From the NCBI GenBank assembly GCA_027257055.1, contig JAPVLO010000019.1, positions 19,092,501 to 19,156,500 on the forward strand: a stretch of DNA of 64,000 bases, in the 5' to 3' direction. Position 1 is the stretch's first letter, and every line of letters begins with the position of its first letter. A model generated the notes under the pieces. That model saw only the letters and a list, made by a program, of their open reading frames with translations, had not been told where the DNA came from and did not search any database. The stretch is from Cephalopachus bancanus. Taxonomy: Eukaryota > Chordata > Mammalia > Primates > Tarsiidae. The position numbers were made by a program, and so were the translations under genes. Of the stretch, positions 32,388-42,438 are shown piece by piece.

Positions 32388-32896
32388 TAGTGGTTCTCAT
32401 GCAAGTAGTTGCCTCAGGATTACCTGGAACTTCTTTTTTTTTCTTTTTTTTTTTGTGAGTTGGAGTCTCACTCCATTGCCGACAATGCTGGAGTGCAGTA
32501 GCACATTGATGCAGACGATGCTGGGGTGCAGTGGCACACTCATGGCCACCCCAGCATCGTCTGCCTCAGGCTTCCAGGTAGCAGGAACTACAAGGCACGT
32601 GCCACCACGCCTGGCTAGTTTTTGATTTATGTAGAGCCAGGTCTCGCCAAGTTGCCAAGGCTGGTCTCGAACCCATAGGCTCAGGCAATTCACTCGTCTC
32701 GGCCTCCCAAAGTTCTGGGATTACAGACTGAGCCACCGAGCCCAGTCACCTGGAGCTTCTTAAAACACAGCTTGCTGGGCCCTATCCCCAGAGTTTCTGA
32801 TTCAGTGGGTCTGGATGGGGCAGAGTATTTGTGTTTCTAGCAAGTTCCCCAGAGGTACTCATGCGACAGGTCTGGAACTTGCTCTGAGAACCACTG
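32388..32896. mobile_element. MER5-like hAT transposon fossil split by a T-Alu
   Basis: Terminal inverted repeats AGTGGTTCTCA (32389-32399) and TGAGAACCACT (32885-32895). Internal text GATTACCTGGAACTTCTT, then after the Alu AAAACACAGCTTGCTGGGCC, AGAGTTTCTGATTCAGTGGG and CTAGCAAGTTCCCCAGAGGT, as in MER5A (a non-autonomous Charlie-type hAT element). Confidence 0.93.
32436..32747 (-). mobile_element. T-Alu with an internal hairpin rearrangement
   Basis: TSD ACCTGGA(A/G)CTTCTT at 32422-32435 and 32748-32761, inside the MER5-like element. The right arm holds two 33-base direct units (32479-32511, 32512-32544) and an 18-base perfect inverted repeat (32511-32528 with 32547-32564) where a normal copy has a single unit. 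Confidence 0.93.
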
Positions 32897-32994
32897 CATT
32901 AAAGGATTCACCACCCCAATGAGCACGGTGCCGTCACCTGGGATGGGGCTTGCCCTGCAAAAACATCAATCATGACTTTCAAAGAACATTCAAG

Positions 32995-33131
32995 CTGGGC
33001 ATAGTGGCTATGCCTGTCATCCCGGCACTTTGGGAGGCAGATGCGAGAGAATTACCTGAGCCCGGGGACTCAAGACCAGCCTGGGCAACTTGGCGAGATC
33101 TCATCTCTACAATACGAATAATAATAATAAA
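32995..33131 (+). mobile_element. Solitary T-Alu left monomer
   Basis: Starts GCTGGGCATAGTGGCTATGC and ends GATCTCATCTCTACAATACG plus AATAATAATAATAAAA. TSD AGAACATTCAA at about 32984 and 33134. The TSD encloses one arm only, so it inserted as a monomer. Confidence 0.88.
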
Positions 33132-33394
33132 AGAGAACATTCAAAACTAACTGGCCACTCAAAGTACCCATCTCTCCCCATGAATTAATGCCAACTCATA
33201 CCTCCAGGGTCCAGACCAGGATGGGAGAGAGAAGCACCCACGGAGAAGCAGTTAGTCCTCTCTCTCAGGACTGTTCCTGCACAGGGTCTGCACCTGCAGC
33301 TTAAACATTACAGCTTCGGGGTCTTGAGTGCCTCCCCCATCCCTGGCACAGCCCTGCCCACCCCCCTCCTGCTCCCAGCTGCTGACAAAAATAA

Positions 33395-33550
33395 CCCATT
33401 GCATTCTCTCTCTTTATTCATTTTCAATGTTCTCAATGTTCACATCCCACACGTTATCTCTCTCGATTCTCATGACAGCCCCAGGAGGTTGTCCATCCTG
33501 TACGACAGACGGAAACACTGAGACCCAGAAAGCCTTCACAGCAGGTTAGG
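33395..33550 (-). mobile_element. MIR SINE fragment
   Basis: CACACGTTATCTCTCTCGAT, TCTCATGACAGCCCCAGGAG, GACGGAAACACTGAGACCCA, GAAAGCCTTCACAGCAGG. Reverse MIR. Confidence 0.82.
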
Positions 33551-33689
33551 AAGCACCTCCTTCTCCTTCTTCTCCTCGACTCCTGAGCCAGGACCTCTGT
33601 TCTAGGCCCAAGGCAAGCACCTGCACAACCCCTGCTACACTGTCCCACAGCCCTGTGCCAGCTCGGTTCCTTGCAATCTACCACTCTGG

Positions 33690-33865
33690 CCTCTCGCATG
33701 GTGTCATCGCATCCTCCCAAAGCTCTCTAAAGGGGATTGCTGGGACTATCATTCCCATTTCATAACAGAGGACGCTGCAGTTCAGAGGAGCCAAGGGCCT
33801 TACTCGAGGCTGCCAAGCTCATTGGACATTGCACAAGCTCTAGACTTCAGGCATCTCGGCCCGTA
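33690..33865 (-). mobile_element. MIR SINE fragment
   Basis: GACTATCATTCCCATTTCAT, AACAGAGGACGCTGCAGTTC, CTTACTCGAGGCTGCCAAGC. Diverged reverse MIR. Confidence 0.7.
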
Positions 33866-34610
33866 GTCATCACGCAAACAATGCCACACTTGCTTTCCTC
33901 ATATGCACATGCCTCAGACTTCCTTCCCTCTTCTTCTCTAATGGTGGACACATCATAGCTCAGCCAGCATCCCCCAGAAAGCCCCCCATGCCCCCAGCCC
34001 CTTCCCAGGCACTCGGGCAGAATCATGAACTTCTCTCACTTTCTCACTAACTTGTCTGAGCTCCACCAGGCTGTACGCGCCACATGGCAGACATGCGTCT
34101 ATCTGGTTCGCTGCTATATCCACAGCCCGAATGCAGCCCAGGCCTGGCTCTTGTGGCCTCTTCCCCATTCGCTTCCCCACTCCTTCTCCTACAGCCTTCT
34201 GCAGAGGCACAGCCAGTGCTGAGGCACCTTGGCAGGCAATGTCATCCAGCAGAAGAAATCCGACCCAACAGTCACCACCCAGGCAGATCCCTGACTACCT
34301 TCCACAATGGGTCCTGTCCTCCCTCCAGGCAATCCCTCCCTCCATTCACCCTTGGATGTGGCCAGCCACCCCCCACCACCACAACTTCCCAGGCCTTCAG
34401 GGGTAGGACTAAAGGGGAGATCCACAGGGCTGGCTTTCCTAGAGAGACACCAATGCCAGGAAGAGCAGGGCTGTGCTAAGAGGATTTGGCCCAAGGTCTG
34501 CCCTGGGGAGCAGGTATGGCTAAAACACAAAGCCAACCTATCCCTGTCCCTCCTACACCTCCCCAATCTATCACCTCAGGGCATTACATAAAGTACATAT
34601 TAAGCTCTGT
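33866..34610. other. Unique C-rich sequence, nothing recognised
   Basis: Overlapping frames of 90-130 codons on both strands reflect high C content. No protein text recognised. Confidence 0.45.
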
Positions 34611-34615
34611 CTTAA

Positions 34616-34752
34616 GGCTAGGCATGCTGGCTCATGCCTATAATACCAACACTTTTGAAGGCTGAGGTGGGAGGGTTGTTTGAGCCTAGCCTGGGCAACA
34701 TAGAGAGATCTCATCTCTGTATTTTTAAATATAAAAATAAAACAATAAAAAC
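34616..34752 (+). mobile_element. Alu left monomer (old)
   Basis: AGGCTAGGCATGCTGGCTCA, AAGGCTGAGGTGGGAGGGTT, CATAGAGAGATCTCATCTC plus an A-rich tail. About 135 bases. Confidence 0.85.
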
Positions 34753-34765
34753 AAGCTTTGTCTTT

Positions 34766-35059
34766 TTTTTTTTTTTTTTTAATTGGAGTCTTACTCTGTT
34801 GCCCAGGCTGGAGTGTAGTGGCACACTCACGGCCACCCCAGCATCGACCTGCTGGGCTCCAGCAATCCTTCTGCCTCAGCCTTCCAAGTAGCCGGAACTA
34901 CACCTGCATGCTACCACGCCAGATTAATTTTTTATTTTATTGTAGAGACGAGATCTCACCAAGTTGTCCAGGCTGGTCTTGAACCCACGGGCTCAGGCAA
35001 TCCACTCGCCTCAGCTTCCCAAAGTGCTGGGATTACAGGTTGAGCTACCAAGCCTGGCC
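34766..35059 (-). mobile_element. T-Alu, full length
   Basis: Exact 13-base TSD AAGCTTTGTCTTT at 34753-34765 and 35060-35072. Reverse copy with CATCGACCTGCTGGGCTCCA and TGAGCTACCAAGCCTGGCC. It abuts the tail of an old Alu monomer. Confidence 0.96.
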
Positions 35060-35429
35060 AAGCTTTGTCTTTAAGCAAAAAGGAAGTTGCCCAAGAATAA
35101 CCTGGAGGCAAGGGGTCAAGGCAAGTGGGTATAAGCACACACTGTGCATGTATGCACATGTTTGTGCACAAACAAATACACTTTAGGCCTTTCATGTTCA
35201 CATCAGCAGGTGGAATCACCCCCTTCTTCCACCCCAGCCCCCTCCCACTGCACAGACACCCTAGGCCCCAGTCCTGGTTCTCCATTTCCCTGGCCTGCCC
35301 TGGAAACTACTCTGCAGACGGGGCCTCTGAAGGCCTGGGAAAGAGTCTGCAGCCGCAATTGCAGAGTCAGGTTGAGGGTAGGAACCCCTCTGGGGCCAGG
35401 AGTGCAGGAGAAAGGCTCTTAGGGCCAAA

Positions 35430-35625
35430 GAGGAGATAGAGCTGAATGCAGCCAATCAGTCTAGGGGGAAATCGCCAAGGACACACCTGGATAATGAGAT
35501 GCAAATTGCCAGGGCTAGGGGCGGAGGAGATGCTTATATGTAAATGAGCAGTCCCAGCCTTTATCCGGATTAAGCTCAGTTATATTTTTTAACCCTCTTT
35601 TGACAGAATTAGTCCTCAAGCCGAG
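35430..35625. promoter_or_regulatory. Repeat-free island, candidate homeodomain/POU enhancer
   Basis: A tight group of developmental motifs: CCAATCAG near 35452, ATAATGAG (35491), an exact octamer ATGCAAAT (35499-35506), ATGTAAATGAG (35539), and a near-palindrome TTATCCGGATTAA (35561-35573) that contains a bicoid/OTX-type GGATTA. No repeat or coding text. Confidence 0.42.
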
Positions 35626-35639
35626 GGATCAGGGAGCAG

Positions 35640-35725
35640 TACTTGCCATTCTGCAGAGGGGAAACTGAGACCCAGTCTTGGAGAGTGTCCAAGTGCCCGA
35701 GCTCAGAGAGAATCAGAGCTCAGAG
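35640..35725 (-). mobile_element. MIR SINE fragment
   Basis: TGCCATTCTGCAGAGGGGAA plus ACTGAGACCCAGTCTTGGAG. Short reverse MIR core. Confidence 0.7.
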
Positions 35726-36004
35726 TAGCCTCCCCTGCCCCAGGAATCTGCTTGCAGCCTAAGATGCACGAACAAAGATGAGCCAGCACCTGTCTGAGGG
35801 GCCAGGCCTGCATCAGGCAGCAGGAGCGTGGGGTCTGAAGGATGAAACAACCAGGAAGAGGAACCAGGAAGGAGTCGGGGAAGGGAAGAAAACAGTAACA
35901 GACATGAAAGAAGAGGAACAGCATAGACAAAAGAAGCAGAAGGCACTTAGAGCAGCGTCTCCTGCAAACCAGCTTGCTTGTAGTGCAGCCTCTCTGGGGG
36001 ATTT

Positions 36005-36205
36005 TGCATAGAAGGATGTGGGTTCTAATCCCCGCTCTGCAATAGGTGTGTGACCTTGAGCAAGTCACTTAACCTCTCGAACCTTGGTTTCATTATCTAA
36101 AGAATAGGAAAGAGTGATCCCAGTCGTGCCTGCCTCCCAGAGTAACCAAGGCTCAAAACGAGCTAATGGATGTGAAAGGTCTTTATCAAGTGTCATGCAT
36201 TATTT
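36005..36205 (+). mobile_element. MIR SINE, nearly full
   Basis: GATGTGGGTTCTAATCCCCG (tRNA-related B-box region), GTGTGACCTTGAGCAAGTCA, CTTAACCTCTCGAACCTTGG, then GAGCTAATGGATGTGAAAGG. One of the best-preserved MIRs here. Confidence 0.93.
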
Positions 36206-36359
36206 CTAGCTGGGGAGTCCACTGGGAAGTTGAGGCCGGAAGATAAGTGCCTTCCCACCATTGAAAGTGAAGAGGTATGCTGAGGTGTGCCCGTCTTCAT
36301 TCCTAATGTGTTCTGCCTCTCGAGCCCCAAAACCCAGTGGTTTGGGGTGAGGTCAATAC

Positions 36360-36510
36360 CAAAGAGCCTTGGAATCAAGAAATGTGGTTTTTATCCAGGC
36401 TCACGCCCCAGTCACCTGGGTGGCCTTGGGCAAGTGACTTCCCCTCTCTGGGGCATAGCTGCCCCGTGTGCAAAATGATATCGTTGAACTGGGTGGTCTC
36501 TTGGGTACAG
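36360..36510 (+). mobile_element. MIR SINE
   Basis: CTTGGAATCAAGAAATGTGG, GGTGGCCTTGGGCAAGTGAC, TTCCCCTCTCTGGGGCATAG, GTGTGCAAAATGATATCG. Sense MIR core. Confidence 0.88.
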
Positions 36511-36872
36511 TACAGAAGTCTGCTTTTTATGCAAAACAGAGAATCCTTTTGAACTCTTGGTTAGTGGCGACCCGGGAGAAGTCTATTTGTGTTTAGTTTT
36601 CGTTTCTGCTGCTTTAGCAAGAAATTCTTTGGTGCATCACAGGTAGCCATAGGAAGCATTTTGACATCCCCCTCAAAAAGGGGAAGATGAGCCTCTGTGT
36701 TTCTACAAACCAGGTCTTTCTCACCCTGGAAAGGGGATAAGCAGGTCTTTTTCAGTGACACCAGGACAGGATCCTTTCTTTCTGACTCTAAATCCTACCA
36801 TGGGAGGAGAAGAAGCTGCCAGCACTGTGGGAAAGGTCCTAAAGAAAGGTGGCTTGGAAGCATGATGGGGGG

Positions 36873-37159
36873 TGCCGGGCTCAGTGGCTCAGCCTGTCAT
36901 CCCAGCACTTTGGGAGGCCGAGGTGAGGGGATTGCCTGAGCCCACAGGTTTGAGACCAGCCCGGACCTCATCTCGACAACAAATAAAAAATTAGCCAGGC
37001 GTGGTAGTGCGCACCTATAGTCCTGACAACTTGGAAGGCTAAGGCAGAAGGATCACCGGACCCCAGCAGGTTGACCCTGGGGTTGCCATGAGTGTGCTAC
37101 TGCACTCCAGCCTGGGCAACAGAGTGAGACTCCAACTCAAAAAAGAAAAAAGAAAAGAA
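36873..37159 (+). mobile_element. T-Alu, subfamily B
   Basis: GTGCCGGGCTCAGTGGCTCA, GGGATTGCCTGAGCCCACAG, then CAGCCCGGACCTCATCTCGA with the GCAACTTGGCGAG segment lost; ends GACTCCAACTC and an AAAGAAAA tail. Confidence 0.93.
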
Positions 37160-37529
37160 ACGCGATGGAGGAAACTGGGAGGAACTGGGAGAAGAAGCTC
37201 TGGATATGGATTTGGACCCCTGGGCCCCAACTCCCAAAGTACTCCAGAATAGTCTGTGGCCCAGAAAATGCCAAGTTGAGTAGACCCAGAATAGCGATGC
37301 TAGGGGACATTGTACAAACACCCCAGCGAGTGTGGGAATAGAGAACCCTGCCCAGCCTCACTACTGGGCTTGCCGAGGCCAGCAGTCCCACTGTGAACTG
37401 GAGTCTGTCTTGTGGGTAACCACAGACCTCACCCGCTGAGCTTCTGCTCATTGCTCAAAGATACTTCTCTAAACGTGCTGGGTGATTCAGACTCATGCTG
37501 GCACCTAACTTCAGGCAGGGATGCTTCAC

Positions 37530-37756
37530 TATGACCTTTATTTTTTTTTTTATTTTTAAGAGACAACATCTAACTCTGTAGCTCGGGCTGGAGTGCAGTA
37601 CTATGATCATAGCTCACTGCAGCCTCAACTTCTAGGCTCAAGTGATCCTCCCACCTCAGCCTCTTGAGTAGCTGGGACTACACGTGCACACCATCATGCC
37701 TGGCTAATATTTCTATATTTTGTAAAGATGAGGTCTCACTATGTTGCCTGAGCTGG
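37530..37756 (-). mobile_element. AluJ fragment, head-to-head with next Alu
   Basis: Reverse AluJ: TAAGAGACAACATCTAACTC, GCAGCCTCAACTTCTAGGCT, GATGAGGTCTCACTATGTTG then stops in the left arm at GAGCTGG and joins a sense Alu with no spacer. Confidence 0.88.
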
Positions 37757-38023
37757 TAATTCCAACACTTTGGGAAGCCAAGAGGAGGATTGCTTGAGGC
37801 CAGAAGTTTGAGACCAGCCTGGGCCACATAGCAAGACCTCGTCTCGACAAAAAAATTAAAAAATTAGCTGGGAGTAGTGTGGCACACCTATAGTCCCAGC
37901 TACTTGGGAAGTTGAGGTGGAAGGACTGCCTGAGCCCAAGATATTGAGGCTATGGTGAGCTGTGATCATGACATTGCACTCAAGCCTGAGTGACAGAGTG
38001 AGAATCCGACTCAAAAAAAAAGA
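37757..38023 (+). mobile_element. AluJ, 5'-truncated at an inverted junction
   Basis: Begins TAATTCCAACACTTTGGGAA, so about 20 bases of the 5' end are missing, and runs to GAGAATCCGACTC plus an A-run. Confidence 0.9.
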
Positions 38024-38025
38024 CA

Positions 38026-38319
38026 GGCCGGGGCTCGGTGGCTCAGCCTGTAATCCCACGCCTTTGGGAGACCGAGGTGAGTGGATTGCCTGAGCCCACG
38101 GGTTTGAGACCCGCCTGGGCAGCGAGACCTCATCTCTACAATAAATAAAAAAATCAACTGGGCGTGGTAGTGCATGCCTGTAATTCCGGCTCCTTGGAAG
38201 GCTGAGGCGGAAGGATCGTCGGAGCCCAGCAGGTCGAGGCTGCGGTGGCTGGGAGTGGCCACTGCACTCCAGTCTGGGCAACAGAGTGAGACTCCGACTC
38301 AAAAAAAAACAAAAAAAAA
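38026..38319 (+). mobile_element. T-Alu, subfamily C, on an AluJ tail
   Basis: GGCCGGGGCTCGGTGGCTCA, CCACGCCTTTGGGAGACCGA, GAGACCCGCCTGGGCAGCGA, GGCTGCGGTGGCTGGGAGTG, CTCCAGTCTGGGCAACAGAG. All subfamily C marks are present. Confidence 0.94.
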
Positions 38320-39195
38320 AAACACAGAAAAACATCATGCTTTTCCTAGGAACCATCACTCACTGAAAAGAAGTTTGAACCTTGTGATGAAATCAACTGG
38401 TAGAATGACTGAGCTTTAGACACAGACATGCTGGGATCCTATCTGTGGACCAGCAGGGAGAGGAGAGCAATTTAGGATCTGAGGACAGGGGCCCAGATGT
38501 AGAAGTGCCCCCACTCCACTCCTGGCCCAAATCACAGGACCCAACCTGAGTCCAATCAAGCTACTGCTGATGGCAGTGAGTTCAGCGGATACAGTCTCCC
38601 AGCAGGAGCCCTTGTTGATTTCAGAGAGCTCTGTCTGGGTTTAAGCAGAATCCTAGCCAGTGCCAGGAGTTACAGAAAGCAGCCCTGTTTTCTGTAGGAG
38701 CTGGCAAAAGTTAGCAAGAGAGACAACACTCCAAGTAACAAGGCTAGGATGCAGGAGGGCATCATCCCATTAGGATGCTGAACTGTAAACCAAGAAGCCA
38801 GACTCCTGTACCAGTTATGCCCAACAGAGCTTGAAGGAAGGCCAGAGCTCACAGGCACCTGGGACACCAGGAACTCACCTAGGGCATCAATGCTGGTAGG
38901 GGAGGAGTTACTACTGTCCTAGGTTGCCCCTGATTCAGCGACTGATTCCAGTTAGCAGGTCAGGGCCTGGTGCCTGGCACAGGGTGGCACCCTCACATCT
39001 CAGCACCATGCCATCAGTCTCAACACTGCAATCTGGGGGACTCCTTGGTTGATAAATTGCACATCCCCCTTGAGTGTGGAATTCACAATAAAGTCCTCCA
39101 CTGTCATCCCCTAACTAAATCAAACTTGACATTTATGGGACCCAAGGAAATCCTCCAGCCAGGGAGCGGGATACAACAAAAGGCAGGGTGACACG
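38320..39195. other. Unique sequence, nothing recognised
   Basis: No repeat signature. TTCACAATAAAGTCCTCCAC at 39081 includes an AATAAA, but no transcript structure is visible around it. Confidence 0.45.
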
Positions 39196-39199
39196 ATGT

Positions 39200-39660
39200 G
39201 GGTGACTGAATGAACCTGGACTTTGGACTTGGACGAGCTGAACTCAGGCTCCAGCCCAGCCGTGCACAAACTATTTGACCTGCAGCAAGTAGCATAGTTT
39301 CTCTGAGTCTCCAGCTTCCTATCTATAAAATGGAGCTAACCTAAGGGGCTGCAAAGGCATATAGAATGATATAATGGACATTGGAGACTCAGATAGGGGA
39401 GGTTAGGAAAGGGTGGAGGGACAAAAAATCACCTATCGGGAACAATGTGCGCAAGTGGGAGTGATGGAGACACTTAAAGTCCAGACTTCTTCGCCAATAC
39501 ACAATGCCTCCATGTAACCAAAAACTATTTGTACTCCCTAAAGCTATTGAAGTAAAGAAAAAACATATTTTTCAAAAAAACAGAGCTAACAAGAGGTTCC
39601 TACATCAAAGGACATTGGGATGAAATAGAATGATGTACATAAAGCTTCAGCACATGAGTC
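39200..39660 (+). mobile_element. MIR SINE interrupted by an L1 3' end
   Basis: The first part (39200-39360) reads TGACCTGCAGCAAGTAGCAT, TTTCTCTGAGTCTCCAGCTT, TATCTATAAAATGGAGCTAA. After the L1, 39583-39660 continues a MIR-like 3' part: CAGAGCTAACAAGAGGTTCC, GGATGAAATAGAATGATGTA, CATAAAGCTTCAGCAC. Confidence 0.7.
39363..39582 (+). mobile_element. L1 LINE 3' end, 5'-truncated
   Basis: GGTTAGGAAAGGGTGGAGGG, TCACCTATCGGGAACAATGT, CAATGCCTCCATGTAACCAA, AAACTATTTGTACTCCCTAA, ATTGAAGTAAAG plus A-tail. This is the usual L1 3' UTR ending (CATGTAACCAAAA...TTTGTACC). Confidence 0.88.
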
Positions 39661-40429
39661 CTCAACAAGTGTGCCTTATTCTTATGACAACCCCAGCTCT
39701 CAGACATTCCAGGAGTGGTTTCCACTGTCCCCATGACACAGTGAGCAGACAGTGTCTACTGGCACAGGCGGCAGGGCTCAGAGAGCGCCGGCTCCAGATG
39801 TCTGCATCTGCATCCCAAGACAGCAACTCCAGTCCAAGACACACCCACACTCTCCTCATAGTCTCAGGGAGCAAATTCTTCCAGACCAAGGACAACTCCA
39901 AGCACAACCCTGTTCAGACCCCATCAGGGAAATACAGGGCCTGCGGGCACAACCCACGTCAGTTGCAACTCAGAGGTCTTCATCTTCACCTGTCGGGGAG
40001 CCATGCGATACGACCTTAGGAAACTGTGCAGCGTTCCCAGCAGTGTGTCTCCCAGATGACCATCAGCGGGGACCAGTGGCTGTCAAGATTCAGCAAGCAT
40101 GACCTCTTGGGGCACCCCCACTGCCTTTTACACAGCAGTTGAGGGCCAGCGCGTACACTCCCAACCACAGTGCCCAAAGTGCTCCTACTGCCGGAAACCA
40201 CCTCAGACCTGCAGGCAGGTGACCCCTTCTGGGAGAAGCCACATGGACAGGGCCCAAGCTTTCTGGGAAGGAGTCTGGAGGCCTAGATTTGGCTTAGAAC
40301 AGCCCAAACAGAGGAGAGCAGCACAGACTTCCTCAACTTTTTTTCTAGAGGTGGGCATTTGTGAGGAAAGCCGCGGTCAAAGCTACCTTGCAGTAGGCAC
40401 CCGTTTCTCTTCAAAATCCTCATCACACT

Positions 40430-40548
40430 CTCTTGTTTCTTCTCAACTGCGAGCTCCATGAGGGCTGGGACCGTGTCTGACTTGTTCTTTACTGTTTCCC
40501 CAGCACTTACCCCTGACATTTGATGAATGAAGAAATAAATATCCTTAG
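40430..40548 (+). mobile_element. L2 LINE 3' terminus
   Basis: GCGAGCTCCATGAGGGCTGG, GACCGTGTCTGACTTGTTCT, TACTGTTTCCCCAGCACTTA, ATTTGATGAATGAAGAAATA. Strong sense L2 match. Confidence 0.93.
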
Positions 40549-40925
40549 AACACAGAATGCTAAAGTCATTTGGAAAGGACAAAGCATGGAATATTATTAA
40601 GTCAGGTGATCTGGAAACATTTCATAAGCCCAATGAGTATTGATGATGCCTAATGGTTTGCTTTGTGGAGACCACGGTGTCCTGTGATTAAGGCATTTAA
40701 TCTAATATTGCTCAGCAGTGAATCGACCCCCACTTCTTGCTGGGCCTTGCCCAGGCCGATAAAGACTGAATTCATAAAGATACTGCTGAGGACCCTTAAA
40801 TAATTGCTACCCATTGTGTGACATCCAGAGTTAAGCACCTTAAAATGTAAGCTTTGTGCTGCCCCTAGAAATCCCCCATGTACCCACAACTCCAAGGAGG
40901 GAACCCTAGTTTGATACTGCCCTGG
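40549..40925. promoter_or_regulatory. Repeat-free AT-rich island, candidate enhancer
   Basis: GAATATTATTAAGTCAGGTG, TGTGATTAAGGCATTTAATC, TAATATTGCTCAGCAGTGAA, GGCCGATAAAGACTGAATTC and ACCCTTAAATAATTGCTACC give many AT-rich homeodomain-like cores. No repeat or coding text. Confidence 0.38.
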
Positions 40926-41890
40926 TCTTGAAAGTAAGTGAAGTTCAATTTCATGAGAAGGCCTTCATGAAATCTCGTTCCATCTTCACACATCTGGTGT
41001 CATGAATGAAAAGAAAAGAAATGTGGAATGGCCCTCATTGACAATTCCTTAGACTACCACATCATGGCTACTCTCAGCAGCTCCACTACAAAGCGGGGTC
41101 TACACAATCCATGATATGTTTGTCCTCAAAACAAAAGAGTAGCTGCCAGCCTTTGCGAGGCCACTCCAACTCTACAATGCATTCCTTCCTTGAAAAGCAA
41201 CACTCTCAAAACCAATTTAACTCCTAGTAGGAAAATATCTGGTGGTGTTGGTCTCACCATCCTGAGGTCACTTCTAAGAATGTCAAGCCATTATGGGCCA
41301 CTAAGTCTGCACCAGAATGTTATAATCAGCATAGTCCCTCTCTGACCAGGGACACGTCACCTTGCTCCACTGGGACAGAGTACAGCCACAAGAGACCAGA
41401 GACTTCTGATACGCCAATTGCTTACAGCTCAAGAGCCACATCATCTGGTCATACATTGATAAAGAAGCCCTAGGGATTATCACAAAAGTCAAGGAGTCTT
41501 AAAACTAATTCCATGTCCTTGCGATTAGAAGCCCTGTTTGAACATCTTTTCTAAGGACAGGACTTCTCTCTAATTACACCACAATGTATGCATCCCTGAA
41601 ATTAGAGGCTTCTGCTTGGCAGTTACAACTGTTTGTCGTCAAGTTTAAATATGCACTTTGACTTGCTGATGTGCTAGATCACCTATGATGCTGAATTTCA
41701 GAAAATTGTCCCTTAGAGCAGCCTAAAGAAAGAGGAAACGTCCATAAAAACAAAGGTGTAGATCAGATATGGTAAGGAGGGCAGAAATCACCATGTGCTA
41801 CAAACAGAAATAGTTTTAAAAGGAACCTACTCCCCAAGGGGAGAAAAGACTCCCTCCCTCAACCTAAACAACAGAACAGACTGGGGGAAC
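40926..41890. other. Long repeat-free stretch
   Basis: About 960 bases without any Alu, L1, L2 or MIR text I can see. Features such as TCTAATTACACCACAATGTA (41570) hold homeodomain-like cores. Could be conserved unique DNA or a very old unrecognised repeat. Confidence 0.4.
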
Positions 41891-42311
41891 ATTTAGTGTA
41901 AGGGCAAATTAGGCTCTTTGAAGGACAGAGGCAGGGAAGTGTAATGCATGTTCCTGTGTCTGAGTTCCTTATAAGCTAATTGGGGGAAGCAATGAACAAA
42001 GGTTGCAGGTGAAATGTCCAAGTAGACAATATAAAGCAAGTGCTCTGGGAACTCAGTGGAGAGTTGAGTTTGGATGGCCAAGGAGGGAATTATGATGAGT
42101 GGAATTTGGACAAGAGGCGACAGGACTCTCTAAATGCAGTTTTGCAAAGTACAGAGGTAATGCTAAGGTTTGGGGGTGCCTACCTGGGAAAGGTTCCCAA
42201 ATTCCTCCAGGGCAGTCAGAAGAAGAGAAGCACAGAGATGGGGTGAAGATGGGCAAAAACCAGCAGAGAAAGACTGAGCATAAGGACTGGGTGTGCAAAC
42301 TCCAGAAGCAG

Positions 42312-42438
42312 AGTGACCGTACATCCTGGTTTGCCCGAGACAGTCCCAGTTCATTTCTGTTGTCCCACAGTCGTTATTAATAGTTTCCCCCTCACACTCT
42401 CAAGTGTTCCCGTTTAGATGAAAAATTATATGGTCACT
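42312..42438. mobile_element. Short hAT-like DNA transposon fossil
   Basis: About 127 bases between inverted ends AGTGACCGTAC (42312-42322) and ATATGGTCACT (42428-42438), matching at 8 of 11 paired positions. Internal CATCCTGGTTTGCCCGAGAC, AGTCCCAGTTCATTTCTGTT belongs to a common MER-type element. Confidence 0.75.

Noticed and set aside
37856..38359. 167-codon frame resembling 'primate proteins'
   Set aside because: A translation of reverse Alu sequence (the familiar SRLECSG / HLSLPSS type text). The same applies to most long frames in the window.
39070..39120. Polyadenylation signal of a gene (AATAAA)
   Set aside because: An isolated AATAAA in unique DNA with no upstream exon evidence. Most other AATAAA motifs here are inside repeats.
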